Shown: piece after piece, positions 41,901 through 55,201 of the stretch | Position numbering within the stretch: position 1 is the stretch's first letter | How the letters are laid out: each line of letters starts with the position of its first letter | DNA from: Bugula neritina | Taxonomy: Eukaryota; Bryozoa; Gymnolaemata; Cheilostomatida; Bugulidae | Direction of reading: 5' to 3' | Length of the DNA stretch: 64,000 nucleotides | Assembly (NCBI GenBank): GCA_964035545.1 | Contig: OZ037765.1 | Coordinates: forward strand, 21,088,495-21,152,494 | Position numbers and translations under genes: made by a program | Notes under the pieces: generated by a model | What the model saw: only the letters and a program-made list of their open reading frames with translations | Database searches by the model: none | What the model was told of the DNA's origin: nothing

Positions 41901-42618
41901 TGTAATGTTCAGCGAATCTCTGTAAATACTTCAGTACCTCTTTATGGCCTACAAAAGATCTCTCATCATCTGTAGAAAATGGGAAACCTGGATATGCCAT
42001 GACATCAGTGGGTAAATTGGTTCTGCAAATAATCAGAAAACCATTTAACTTTTAAACAGTTACATATTATAAGGGCAACACAACAGCAGCAATTTACTTG
42101 TTAACAGCTCAGACACATTTTGCCATAATGTCGATCGTAATGGCAAATGTCAGCCACTTTTAAAAAATGTCCGAGCTGACCATACGAGGTTATTGTACGT
42201 CGAGGATCAAAAACTGCTTGATACGTAGGGCTCCTATTGGACAGGGAGACGTTCGCATCAACCCATTGGATATAAATGTCCAATGAGGTGTCATAAATCT
42301 TACACAATACCGGACTTTGAGAACTTCAGCCCAGACATTCTAAAAATGACTGATATTTGACGTTATGGTCGACGCTACGGCAAAGTGTGTCTGGGCTGTA
42401 AAATAAATAAAAAGGAAATATGATAAGAGCTACACTTACACTAAACGATCGTACATGCTTGTAGCTTTAAAAGGGTCATTATGAATCCATGTACCACCAA
42501 CACGATCACTTGTTTCAAAAGCGACAAAATTTAGTAAATGATTCTGACACTTTGTGAGCGACCTCAACGCTGACAGACCAGCAGCGCCAGCTCCTATTAC
42601 AGCCACTCGTTTCATCAT
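38921..42618 (-). CDS. Flavin-containing monooxygenase, tandem copy 2 (7 exons, 431 aa)
   Basis: Same enzyme family as its downstream neighbour, likely a local duplicate. Exons, 5' to 3': 42618-42440, 42022-41881, 41673-41534, 40784-40607, 40428-40277, 39692-39482, 39214-38921 (179, 142, 140, 178, 152, 211 and 294 nt, the same seven lengths as copy 1). Motifs: FAD-binding GAGAAG at 9-14, FDGEVLHSHYY at 170-180, NADPH-binding GAGPSG at 195-200, LATGY at 259-263. ATG ATG opens the frame one base after an acceptor (CTTTAG), as in copy 1. Residues encoded by exons 2-5 are nearly identical to copy 1, while the last exon differs at many sites (for example EMEKQCDDLYQ against EMMREYNGMYK). Intron 1 is enlarged by a MITE and intron 3 is also longer than in copy 1. 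Nothing suggests a dead copy. Confidence 0.93.
41409..41428 (+). repeat. GAAA microsatellite
   Basis: A short run of about four AAGA units in intron 3 of FMO copy 2, absent from the shorter intron 3 of copy 1. Confidence 0.5.
42104..42399. mobile_element. About 296-bp MITE with long TIRs in FMO copy 2 intron 1
   Basis: The left arm begins ACAGCTCAGACACATTTTGC and the right arm, inverted, begins ACAGCCCAGACACACTTTGC. The two arms stay alignable for about 75 bp with scattered mismatches. Each arm is itself a fold: CAGCTCAGACA at 42105 is answered by TGTCCGAGCTG at 42168-42178, and CAGCCCAGACA at 42327 by TGTCTGGGCTG at 42388. Intron 1 of FMO copy 1 aligns on both sides but lacks the insert. 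No coding frame is present. The target-site duplication is not clear, and I do not recognise the superfamily. Confidence 0.8.
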
Positions 42619-45600
42619 CCTAAAGTCAATTAACTCTAACAACAGACAAGAAAATTGTTTTAGATTTTTCTACATGTTTAAAGAGTACTAGATACAGAAT
42701 GACTAATATATTAACATAGATGAAGTTTTATAAAAGCTTTACAAGTGTCACCTGTTGTTAATAGATATAACAGGACTAATTAGGAGTGAATCTTTGTTAC
42801 TAAACATGCCTCTACTAAAACATTGAGATTTGTGATGCTCAGCAAAATATATGACTACAAATAGTAATAAATTAAATTAATAGTGAGTTTTATCATCACA
42901 GCTTTGAAGTTTTTTTAGTTCATTGGCTGCTCTTTTTCTTTGTATTTACTAAAATGAAACATGAACAGAGAGGGCTTGGTACCATTAAATAAAAATTTGT
43001 TGAAGAGTTATCTTTTCTTTTTACTGCAGGATGTTTTCTGGAGCTAGAATTAAAACTAACAATACAAATCAGCAATTAAATTACTGATTAGTGCCATTGC
43101 TTAGAACTTGTAAATCCCTGCAAGTTGTAAGCAAATTCATATTACATAGTCCAATTGCTTAAATTAGATTTTATTGCCTTGATTTATTGTCATGATTAGA
43201 TTTGGCCAGCCATTAATTTGAGTTGACTTGACAGGATTTAACTTTAACTCAGCGTTATTAATCAGCAATGTTACATTGAAAAATATTGATGTCTGAGACT
43301 GATGCGGATCAATATCCTATCAGTATCGGCCATGACGATTATAATGAAACTGAAACAATTAAACACTATACACTAATACAGTAATAATGCTATTAGTTAA
43401 CCTATAATTATTGCATTAAAATAATAATTTGAAGTTACAGATGTAATAATTGAAACTTGAAGTAAAATCCAAGTTCATCTTGAAACTCGAAATTACTGTT
43501 GGACCTTGCCACTGAGGCTAGCCTTAGGCTTGGCTGATCGTTTTCCAAACACTGAATTTGAATATTTTATTTTCATTTCAGTAGTTCCACCTCCAGTTCG
43601 TTCGTCTTCGAACTTGCCAGTAGCTGTGCATCAATTAAAGCAGCTCAAGTGTCAAACCTTTACCTTACATCTGAGTTTAACTGCTTATACATTAGCGGCT
43701 TGACCATTAGCATAATAATTATAGCTTATTGTAAAGTAATTACTTAATTTTACAAATGAGTAAAATGATGGCGACGAGTTCACCTAAAGACTAAAGTAAA
43801 ACTAAAAGTAAAAGTAATACGAATACTTAAACTTATACTCGACTTATAGTTATAGTAAATGTATCAACTATAAGTTATACTATAAGCATAAGTATAATCA
43901 CTACTATAAGTAATAGTATAAACTATAAGCAAAATTAAAATTAGAATGAAAATGAAAAGGCTAACAGTATCACTATCAGTATGAGATTCAGATTGAGTAA
44001 CACGAACAGTAACACGCCCACGGGCACAAAAAGAAAAAAAGATGATTTGAAACGATCTTTGTGTAGTAGATATTGCAAATAAAAGCAGTTTAGTGTCTGC
44101 CAAATACCTGTCTTTTATGTATTTGAAAGTTATATGTATGAAAGATTGCTCAATTGCCAATTTCCATTGCGCCTTGCAGAGAGAGCAGCTGTAGGAGCTA
44201 TGCAAAGCCAGAGTGATGTATAATACCTTTAACCCTTTGTGCAAAGCGAGCCAGTTAATAGTCCGACTACAGCAGCTAAATCAATTTTGTGGTGATCGTT
44301 GTTCAGTATCAGATTGGCCTGCTGCAATAAAAATTGAACTTGAATAAAACTTTAAAGAAGGAGATAACTCTGCAACACAAATTTCTTTTTTCACAATTAA
44401 TGTTTTTACTTTAAAATTCAAGTGCCTTTCATCAGTAAAAACAGCAAAATAGAATTTTACTTCGTGAAAATGCAATTTTTAAACAAAAAAGTAATACGAG
44501 TTATACGTAGTTATACGTAGTTACCAACTATAAAGTTTAAATATAACCCATAACATACTACTATGTTCACAAGTTTTAAAATCGCTGGTGATGTAGCAAG
44601 CTATAGGTTTGGATAAAACATTTGAAGTGCAAAGCATAGACTTAAACTTTAATCATTTTAAATGTGCAATAATTTTTTGCAAAAATTTCTAACAAATTGC
44701 AAAAGCTATATTTTATTACAACATTTATATGATGCTACACTCTGCAGTTTCATTTTAATAATTGTCTATTCTTGCATTCAGGGATTTTGTCTACCCTTAT
44801 AGACTTTTTAAATTTATCCACGGTAAAAAAGATTAGTAACTATGGAAATCACTTACTTTTACTTTTTTATCGCATTTTGTAAATGTTTGCAAAATTTTGA
44901 CAACACTTTAAAGCGCATATATATTATAAATAAGTTTATGACTTCTTTTTCATGGCTTAACATTGTTACTGTAATTATAGGCATTTATAAAAATCAGTTT
45001 GCAGCTGTCTTTAACTTTTCGAATATGCCTCATTTTCATTTTGTATGATTTTGCATACTTATTTTAGAGATAAACAAAAATCTACATTTTAATGACATGT
45101 TCAAAACTGATGACAAGTTTTTCTTTTAATCAACTATTATATAAATAAGCAATTATGTATCATTATATGGCTGCAATAATTTTAAAATTTAGGTACAATT
45201 TATTTAACCTTAAATAAAATTTAAAATGTAAGCACTTGATAATCAAATGTTAAACTCAACTAATATATATTGTGAATTTTTAGGAAAGAAAATGTTTAGA
45301 GCCCTAATCTATAAGTTTCTTAATTTTTGAGCCATCCTAAATATTTTTTATTCACTCCTATTAACCAGTGGGCTAAAGCTTCACCGAATCAATATCACAC
45401 TCAAATTGCTGAAATATTCGTGAAAAGTATTATTATTGTTGTTTACCTAGTTCACTACCACGCCTTAATTGAGTGAAATAATAAAATAATCATTTTATAA
45501 TTTTTGCATAATTATATTATGATTTTTGGTCGAAATTTTTAAGTAAAAGAATGAATTTATTCATTTTTATATATAGCGTATTTTATTACTCAAAATATTT

Positions 45601-47384
45601 TGAAAACTGCATAATTATCATTGTGTACATGTATATAGTAGGGCACTTGGGCAAGTTTTTTTGTTAATATTACTCATTAAAAGCAGAGACCATGTTTATT
45701 TGTCAATAAATGTTTATAATTGTTCCTTTGAGATAGTCCATATTTAAGATTTTGTACTTTACATTGGGTAAAATTGTTTTGCTGCATTATATGCACACAT
45801 ATACACTATATTATTATTTTGGTTAATTACAACAGATAGCCAAATATACAGAAAAACCTTTTACATTAAAATTAGTTTGAAAAGGCTAAAATCTAAAAAA
45901 TTGATCCCCCATAGATTTATAAAGGGATATGTTACTAAAATAATGTACAACTTCAAAGACTTTTTCAACTTTTATGAAAAGTACAATTACCATGCACATT
46001 TATAGTATAAGTAGTGCATAAACTGCATGAATGGCTGCCAAAAATAATATATTTTGTCTGCATGCTCACAAAATAACTTGCTGCTGATCAATGTTAGACT
46101 GGAAGTCCTATACTGTGTTGATATATTCAACTTGTGCTACATCACAATTTAGAGTTGTCTTCTTCCAATAAAACTTCTGACCAGAATCAACACCTTCAAT
46201 TTTTTGTTACTGTTAACAAAACCGGCCATAATATAATTTATATAATACACTCATGGTGATGCTTTGGGAGGTGGTTGTTAGCATGAAAATCCATAAATTA
46301 TGAACAAAACTTTAAAACTCACTCTATATGTAATCAGCAATAAAACCTCAATCTATTGCTGTATTTATTTCATATAAAATAATAAATTTACTATAATATA
46401 GCAATGTCATGGTCAAATGATACCAATTAAATAATTTAGGTACAACTTAAACTAGTAACTTAGGAAACTCTGTGTTAAGTGGAAACTAGAATATGATGTG
46501 TCACAGTTACAGGTTTGAAGAGAGTTTGTAGTACATACCCTTTGAGAAAATACATAGCAAATAAAGAAACCTTGGAGCAAAAATCGTTAGCAGTACAAAC
46601 ACAGACATGATTAAACACTTTTACTTTATGTTGAAGGAGCTCTAATTAGATCAATCACTCTACTAAGTAAAACATAAGTAAGTAACATTATCCAATTGCC
46701 ATCCCCTGTTAAAAATACAAAGTTTGCATAGGCATTAGTAGTCACTGTTAATGCAATTTAATGCTGACTTGGTTGATGCATATCCCAGTTGCTGCCACAT
46801 ATTAATAGTTGAGTAACTGTTCAGAGAGAAAAACTAGTTAGAGGATCAGTGAATCATAATGGAGTTTCAAGGACACCATGTTCCAGGTATTGCCCTGATT
46901 ACAGTCACTTTTTTACTCACCTGCTTCTTGTAGCTTGCACCAACCCTCTATCACTAAGTCGGTTCTTTTATGTGGGAATTTATATCAACTTTTATAATGT
47001 ATACTAAGAAAGCTATCGGAGAATGAGCTGGATTTGTAAAGTTAATGTAGATTAAATTGATTAGATGATTAGTAGCAGTATTGTTCATTGATGGAGATTT
47101 TATCTAGTAATCTGGAAGACCTATCAAATTTGTCTAAGTTTGATTTGTCACAAACTACAAGCTTGTCATGGGTGGTTAAACTAAGATAACAACATGATAT
47201 TTTATTCTTAAATTCATTTAACCACAAATATATATGTAATGCAATCTTTTTCTACTTATGTAAGCTTATAAAAAATTAATTAACAAAAAACTCAATGCTC
47301 TGCATTGTTTATAAAAACAACAAAATTGTGATAGACAATATTTTATTTTGGCAAAAAGCTTAATAATTTATATTGTTGCAATAA
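42619..47384. other. Gene-free stretch upstream of FMO copy 2
   Basis: AT-rich DNA that should include the promoter and 5'UTR exon of FMO copy 2. A cryptically simple patch (AGTAAAAGTAATACG, ACTATAAGCATAAGTATAA variants) lies at about 43780-43980. I see no coding exon and no further transposon ends that I can define. ATG GAG TTT CAA at 46859, followed by a GTATTG donor at 46889, is a weak first-exon candidate on the + strand. Confidence 0.5.
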
Positions 47385-47553
47385 AACCCTGGTGAAAAGG
47401 GCTTTTTAAGCAGACCAAGGGCTTTTACACTATTTCGGCAAGGGAACAATTAAGACTGAATGCCTTTCCTAACATCACTAATGACCTTTACTGGGGAACC
47501 AAGCCACTGACCTAAGCTAGCATTCTAACCTCTAGGCTACTGCTGTTGTTACA
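47385..47553 (-). repeat. Second copy of the tRNA-derived SINE
   Basis: Read on the - strand it matches the SINE at 6789 over its length: the head has CAGTAGCCTAGAGGTTAGA, then AGGTCAGTGG, a box-B-like GGTTCCCC, CATTCAGTC, and a tail of TTAAAAAGCCCTTTTCA. The two copies share order and spacing but differ by many substitutions, so both are old. No gene is nearby on this side. Confidence 0.75.
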
Positions 47554-50500
47554 ATAAGTACTTTATACAAGAGAATTGTTGCTTTTAGAAAGGGAGGGTT
47601 CAATTCATGAAGAGAAGTTAGTGATTGTGCTAACTGCTCAGTTCTGTACCAGCAATACTAAAATAGAAAAATATTGTTACATAATTGATATATCAGCTCT
47701 GGAGAAAATATGTTATCAGGCCTTTATAATGGAAAAAAAAAGTTTTTTGCTGATAGCAGCTATTATCACTGATATAATTTATACAGCCTATCATTTTATT
47801 ATTTTAGGCCAGCCTACTCATTAATCACTTTTACATATACATTATGCATGCTTCCTGCAATGAAAACTGCATTATTTTTGGGTTGGCATGGTGGCACTTC
47901 TAAACAATTTGTCACGCTGTGGTTTCTCTTTGACAGACAGCTGCGAAGAAAGTTCTACACCATAATGCTATTATGTAATGTTTAAAATAATTTATAATAT
48001 AATTCAAGTTGATGGCTACAAATTGCTATTCAAGTTTTAGTTGTGCAGGTGTTCAGGTGAATAGACTTTGGTGGTGAAAGTGGTTTCGTTGCAGACTATA
48101 CTATTATCATAACTTCACTGTACAAGTAATGTGGTAATATAGATGAGGATAGTTGCTCTTGTAACATTATTGGCTGGAGAACACTATAGAGGATGTTTCC
48201 TAATTTTAAACCGGTGTTGGAGAAAGCTCCTGTCATGATGTAACTGCATGACATTACTGAGCTGCCAAATGCTTTGCTACATTGCTGTCATGATGACAAA
48301 GTACTGGATGACACATTTACTTCACTCCGATACATATAAATTGGCTTCACTATCTACATTAAGTGCTTTGGTTATAACTCTTCTCAGCTAAAACTTGACA
48401 AATTCGCTTAAATTTTAATAATTTATTAAACTGTGAATGATTGCATAGTCAAAATTGTGATTAATGTATAAAAACTGATAAATCAATCTCACCACAAATA
48501 TTAAATGAAAATAGCAACTCAAAGGTTACTTTCATGAAACAAGCTCTTTAGTATTCTGTGTCTGCTTATTCAGTAATTAATTAAAATATATAAAATAACA
48601 GCTCAAAGTTAACTAAAATACAGTCTGACAGATGTGGAAAAGAATGAAAAATTATGACTGACCCATAAAGCTGTCAATTCAAATCAGATAGATAGTGTCT
48701 AATGTCAATGGTGTTTTTAAACATATGGCAATTATTAAAATATTGACACAGCTCAGATATGATATATAGTTTACAAATGTAGTGATGTGAAATTCCTAAC
48801 CTGTAGGTTTGAAACCTGTAGTGAATGCTCGAAATCAAATTAAGGCAGCATACATTGCAGGTCATTTTAATTCTGCTGACCATAAACATCATAGTTACAA
48901 AAATGTCTATTTTCCAATTGTCCATTTTCTAATTGTCCATTTTCCAAATAGGTGTTTTCCAATTGTCATTTTCGAAATGTCGTGTCACCAAGTTGAATAT
49001 CTTCTGGTTTGTATTGCTATGTCCACTCATCAACACAGAACAGAATACCACATGGCCCACACCTCCAGAATAAAAAACTTATGCTTCTACCAATTACAAC
49101 CAGGTTTCCCAAGTAGTTCTAGAGGTTATAAACCTTGCATAATACTAAATGGTTCAAGCTTTAAAGTGCTCAATCACAAAGGCACTCATTTCTGAACACT
49201 AAGCTGCTATTTTTTAAGTACTTTGCCACTCTCTTACCAATTTTATTCTGTATTATTATGGTCTTTTCTTATGGACTTTCTAAATCCTAATAATTAGAAG
49301 CTGACTCAATACGACATCTCATTTACTGAGGATCAGGGGCTGCTGAATCGGGAGACAAGCTCTATCCACTGAAACTAGTACACCCATCATAATAATATGA
49401 GCAAAGTTTAGACCTCCCACCAATAGTATTGTAGTTACATACTTCTCGTCTAGCAATACTAGCCAGTAGCTATAGACCTGCTTATGAGACATTCTGCAGT
49501 AGCTCAATAACCTGTATAAAAGTACTATAACTAGCCGGTTTGGTTGCCTCCCAATCTTTATTGTGCAATTCCAATCAATCTTTGCTTACTTTCACTACTT
49601 GTCAACAAAGTTGCCCTTAGACCGCATCTATACATTTTCCCTATGTACAACCATGAGCATAGTTATGGTTACTGATTTGAATAGCCTACTTGATAGTTGA
49701 AGTGAATTTTGAGCATCTAGACGAGATAGTTGAGTTATGATCAGATCAATGATATCCTACAAAAGCTAACAATACGATAAATATTTTGTAAAACAATGAT
49801 CACATTTCTGGGCCAGCTTTCTCTTGGAATAATGTAATGCTTTTGACCAATTCACTTTATCCTTAGCCCCAGGCTACATATTATTTTTCCTTCTGTATAT
49901 TTGCAGCATACGCCCAAGTCTTTGTATTATATGATGGGTATGGTTAAACACCTCCTTTGTAAGACCCATTAGTTTTTTAGAGTTTTGACTTAAAAAGGCT
50001 TTTTTAACATTGAAGTTTGCTTTGATTGAAGATTTATACTACCAGCTCCTAAGCTACTGCAACACCTAAACTGTTAATCACTTATAAGTATTACTCACCA
50101 CTGAAAGCTGGCTATTGTTTCAAAATTCCTTTGAAGAAAAAATTTGACATTTCCACGAGATAAATGCTTTGATTTAGAAATATGTTTGTGGCTTTACTTT
50201 TTATATAGTTTCTTTAGATAATAATACCAAGTTTATATACCTAGTATTTGTAGTTTATGTAGGTCTGGTGGGCTTGTTTGACTTGTAGTAGTACACTACT
50301 CAAATGACTCTTGGGTTTTTCTGTTTAAACTAAGATTTATATGACACAGTTTAACTGACTGCCCTGAACTCATACACGTTTGTTTGCCTAGGCTATAATA
50401 TACTATACTATATAGCCAGTAGACAAAACCTGACCTATATTCCATACTTGAGCCAGCAAACTGCTGGGAGGAAGGGCTGGGAGTAGCAACCCATGTTTCA

Positions 50501-53500
50501 GTGCACTATTTCCTCAACTTCCACACTATTATAGTTGAAAATATGTGATAACCAGCACAGTGATGCCCAAAGTTTTGTCAAATTTCTCAATTTAAACTTT
50601 ACACCACGATAATGATGATTTCATGAACATAACATTATTATGTTTGTTTTGCTTGCCATAGTTATTATTAGATGACCACTAAAACATTCAGTTGGATACA
50701 TTTCTAATTTAAGCCTATGGTGACAATTATCAAATATAAAATGTTTTTACCTTTTTCAACTGAGTTTTATTATTAAACAGTTTTATGATTAAACGACTTA
50801 TTTTCCTATTGGTGATTACTATCAATGCATCATTTCAAAAGTTTCAGTAGATGCTTTTAAATTACATTATGTAGCTAAAAACAAGATGATTTTCCCACAA
50901 ATTGCAATAATCATAAACTAATCCTTAAAATTCAAGTTCTATTATTGACTTATATTATGCAATCTTAGTTTTTGTTCAGCTTTTCCTGATAGTTAGCTTT
51001 GTTGCTTATTTATGGAACTAGGAGATAATAATGAGGTTTTACTACTTGCAGCCTAGTTCAACTGTTGTTCCTCAAACATTAACAATGCTCCGCTATAATA
51101 TTGCTTTATATATGATATATAATGCTATCTGCCATTAGATCTAGCATGCTTAGCGCTAAGTAAATATTTGTACAGTCTTGACAGTGGCTGCTTGCTTGTA
51201 TATAAGCTATTCAACTCCTACATTACTTCCATCAATATCCATTACCAATAGAGAGTCATCTCTTATCCTCAAAGGCTCTCTTCTACAGCAATTTCAGGCT
51301 ATTTTATTTGCTGTCTGGTTGAATCACAACATACTGGGGATGCTTTTATTAGCTGATTGTAACAGAAATGCTTAGCATTAGGTTCTGATCCCGATAGTTA
51401 TTGTGTTTATAATTAATTTAGGACAAAAATATACAAGAGCATCAAGCACTTCTTGCCATCTAATCTCAGTCATTACATTTGTAATAGAAAAAGATAGAGA
51501 GTTGTTGAACTATGTTGATTCAAAGAATTAGCCTTAGTTTGAGACAGGCACTTGTTTACCCAAAGAGCTTATAAATAGCTGCCCTTTCAGTTTCACCACA
51601 GTTACCCACACAATATTCTAATATGGCTGACCTTTGGCTACATTAGTCAATATGATAGGGTCGATATACAATGTCAGCCCCTACATCCAGTGCATGTTAA
51701 CAAACTTACATTATTCAAGTTTGCTAGAGAGTCAACTGTTCATACATTACAAATACTTGATATAAGAAAAAACAAATAGAATGGATAAGCTAAAACTAAT
51801 AGATTTGTATTGAAACGTTGTGTGATATTTGCTTATGTGACATTTGCTAGTGGAGTTTGCTAAGTGATAGATAGTAGATAACGTAGCTACCGTTCTACTG
51901 ATTAGCCTACTATTCCTCGCTCTTACCACCTACTACTTTCTACTAAGTTCTTTTTCTTGGAGGCAGCATTGCATAGCTGCCAGACCACTGTTCAGAAATG
52001 CAAGCAGGTAAGCTCTGTCTCAAAGTTTTAATGAGTTTTACTGAATTTTACTCTTGATTTTAATGAGCTATAGTAGTTATTATTTATATTATAGGGTAGT
52101 TTGGCATTGATAGCTTAATGAAAGTTTCAAAATTTGTCAAAAACTGTTTTACTTTTACCACTGGCAGATTTAGGATGAAAATCAATCTATAACAATAGTA
52201 TAAATGATGTTGTTTAGTTACTACTGTTTTAATCAACTGTTGGTAGTTATTTACTATTTCAAGCTGGTCTACCACCAAACAAATTTATAGCAAGCTGTAT
52301 CCTTATAGGTCATGTATAGCTATATGCTATAACAGCTATATGTAAATTTGTTGTATAATGAGCGATTACATCATTACTATGAACTGTGGAGCAACAGAAC
52401 CGGGTTTTGCTAGTGTTTACAACAATCATATCCTTCTAGAATATATTATTACAAATAATATTGCAAAAGCGTTTCATCCTATGTTTTAAAATTAATATTA
52501 AATTTCCCCATCAACTTTCACAATTGTTGTAAATTTGTAAAGTATATTTTAGGCCTATAGATGAATAATTGTGTTAGTAAAATGGTGCCTATGCCCACCT
52601 GTTATTTATTGACTGATAGCATTTAGCATTTGGTTCGATCTAGATCAGATATGGGGATATAGTTAAAAGGATTAATTTTGTAATATTGACATTTTAAAGC
52701 TAAATACTCAAATAATTTGTGTTTTTTCTCACGATAAAATACTTGAGTTCTTACATCATACTCTTAGCCGGAAACAGCTGTGTAAAAGATCAAACTGACA
52801 GCAACTCATGGGCCTTGTAATAGATCCAGTGTAGAAGATTCCATTTTCGGTCCTTTTCCTTGTTTACAACTTACAGGTTGGCATCATTGTTCTTTTCTCC
52901 TTTACAGGGGCCATAAAGTAATTACAAATGTTGTAGGTGTCTGCCAACCAACTAAGTGCACACATTGTCATTTGTCTATCAGCATTACATCTTCCTATAA
53001 TATTTACTCAAACTAGTCCTAATCATTAAAGTTTCAAAACCTCATTTTCTAATCCCTGTTAGCTCATTGTTCAAAGTAAACTAATATATTTACTGTTGTT
53101 TTGGCCTCTAAGATTATATAAACAGCTGGTGTTAGAAGGCTACTAGATTACTTTCTACCCGTGTAAACTGTGTGTTAGTGCACAACAACTCGCAGCTAAT
53201 GCCTTCATCATCCTATATTATGTTCAACATTCCTATGAATGGAATTAAATTATACCCAAGTAAATCTGATTTATCCCAACAGCAGGCTATCGTGCCTCAG
53301 TTGTTGATTTTTCACCTATTGAATTTCGGTGAGCTAGTGCAAAAACAGCATGGATCAGTTTCTACACCTGCCTACTGACTTTAGTGAAATGCCAGCTTAT
53401 AATATCATGATTAAAACCTGCTTACTCCCTGGAATTGAGTTAATGTTTTGACACAAAATGCGATGAAACAGCAAGAAGTTTTTTGAATTGAATTATTGTA

Positions 53501-54879
53501 GTTGAATCTTTTTAATTAAGTTGGCTTATTTAAAAAAATAAGAGGACGTTATTGGTTACAGCATAAACAGTGTTAGCTAGTACTTTATAAAAGCAAAGTG
53601 AATGGTGCGTTATAGAGTAGATTAGCACATTTCCATTCCCTCATCGACACAAGTTAAGTTTCACAGGCTACACAGCCAAGCCACAAACCAAGACCAACTC
53701 TGTAAAGTAGTATTGTCAGCTGAGTAAAGCTATGTCAACATGTTTCACTGCCTCACAATGTGTTAAGAGGAAAATGTTGACTAGCTGTCAACACACCACA
53801 ATCACTGTATTGTGATAAGTATTAGCTACTTCAGCAATGTGTAGTTAACCCCAAATTTTTTCTTGAACAAGAGAGTCCAACCATCTTTAGATTTGACTGC
53901 TTTGGGCCTGAAAAAGTCACTAGTAAATGATTTGGGATACCCTAAAAGGTTATCACTAATGGCTGGCCCCAATTAATCAGAAATACTAAGGTGCTGGCTT
54001 GGGTAGTCTGTAGAAAGTCTTGTATATAGTAATTTAGTCCCCAATTAAGCAGGCCAGAAGTAGCCCGACATTTGGGAGCTAGCAAACTGTTCTAAACCTG
54101 TAGAAGTAGAGCTTGGCAGTTCCAGTTGGTTCAGGCTTGCCATACAGTCTAGTTGTAAAGAAGTTGTGGCCCTCAGTTGCTATGACTCTGATATCACCAA
54201 ATATAAGCTTCAGGCCTCAACTTCCAGAGTTTTTTCTGATAATCAATGACCAATATGTGTCTTGGCACCTTTTATAAGTTCTTCTGTTCTAATTTTTTTA
54301 ATATTATAGCATGCATATGCATTTAAAAGTGCTTGTACCCCTATCTTCCCTTATGCATATAATAGCAGTTTAATAAACATTTTGCAGCACATCATATCAA
54401 TTGTAATCAGGTCAACAACCTCCTACTAAAGTTTCTGACACATCGATAGTTCTTGGCTAGATTTGTCTTTCAGCATTATTATATTTCTTGTAGCATATTT
54501 TTATTGGAGATTTATGGCAGGAAAAAGTTGTTTAGAAGCTTTTTTATACAAACAAGCAGCCAGATTATCAGTTGCAGACATAAAGAAAACAGTATTCTGC
54601 ACCTACTAAAGCAGCAATAATTTCACCAGCAACTTAAGTTGTTTCATATATAGGACTTGTAGCACTCAGTTTTAGGGATTTCCATTCAATCAATTTGTAA
54701 GTTTTTCACTTCAGCTACTTTCCCTCTACTTCATCAGCATTTTATTTTTGATTTCAAGTTACCAACAGCATCGAAATAACTTTTAGTTTTCCCTCCCAAC
54801 TTCTACTTTTAAACATCTGAATCTATTTTCGACCAGTCTATCAAGGTTAACTAGTGCAATCTGTGCATGCATGTACGTT
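47554..54879. other. Gene-free stretch upstream of receptor B
   Basis: No coding exon I can support. At about 48900-48980 there is a short imperfect tandem repeat built on TTTTCCAATTGTCCA. ATG CAA GCA G followed by a strong GTAAGC donor at 51998-52007 could be an alternative first exon of receptor B. The rest is AT-rich and featureless to my reading. Confidence 0.45.
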
Positions 54880-55201
54880 CTGTCATATTTCGGCTGGACG
54901 CAGTGGCTGGGCTAAAGTTGCCAACTTTTCTCTTCTAAATTTAAGCCAATCATTCGAGTGCACCGAAGCCTACTTTTTAATATACTTCCGGCCCAAGGAT
55001 GGACATCTTGAAGGTCTGCCGTCATCGCGGAACTTTTGAATTTTGATTGGATGGAGTCATAAACACACCCACCACCAACTCTAAGTTTATGTGGATCCAA
55101 CGGGTAGCCTCACTATCTTTTCAACCGGTTTATTACACCATTATTTTGTCCTGCACACCGTAGGCAACAAATTATTTCTTAGGATTTGTCCATGTTTTCA
55201 G
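54880..55201 (+). promoter_or_regulatory. GC-richer segment, possible alternative promoter and first exon of receptor B
   Basis: This roughly 320-bp segment is GC-richer than its surroundings and has AGCCAATCA (a CCAAT box). It ends in ATG TTT TCA G (55192-55201) followed by a GTAGGT donor. The phase matches the receptor B exon at 58720. Only the donor, phase and composition support this. Confidence 0.25.

Noticed and set aside
48809-49195. 128-codon + strand frame
   Set aside because: Its beginning is made of an imperfect tandem repeat, it resembles no family I know, and it lacks splice or promoter context. Length alone is not enough in this composition.
54854-55039. 61-codon + strand frame in the GC-richer patch
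   Set aside because: No recognisable protein, and the opposite strand is equally open. The composition fits a promoter or 5'UTR better.
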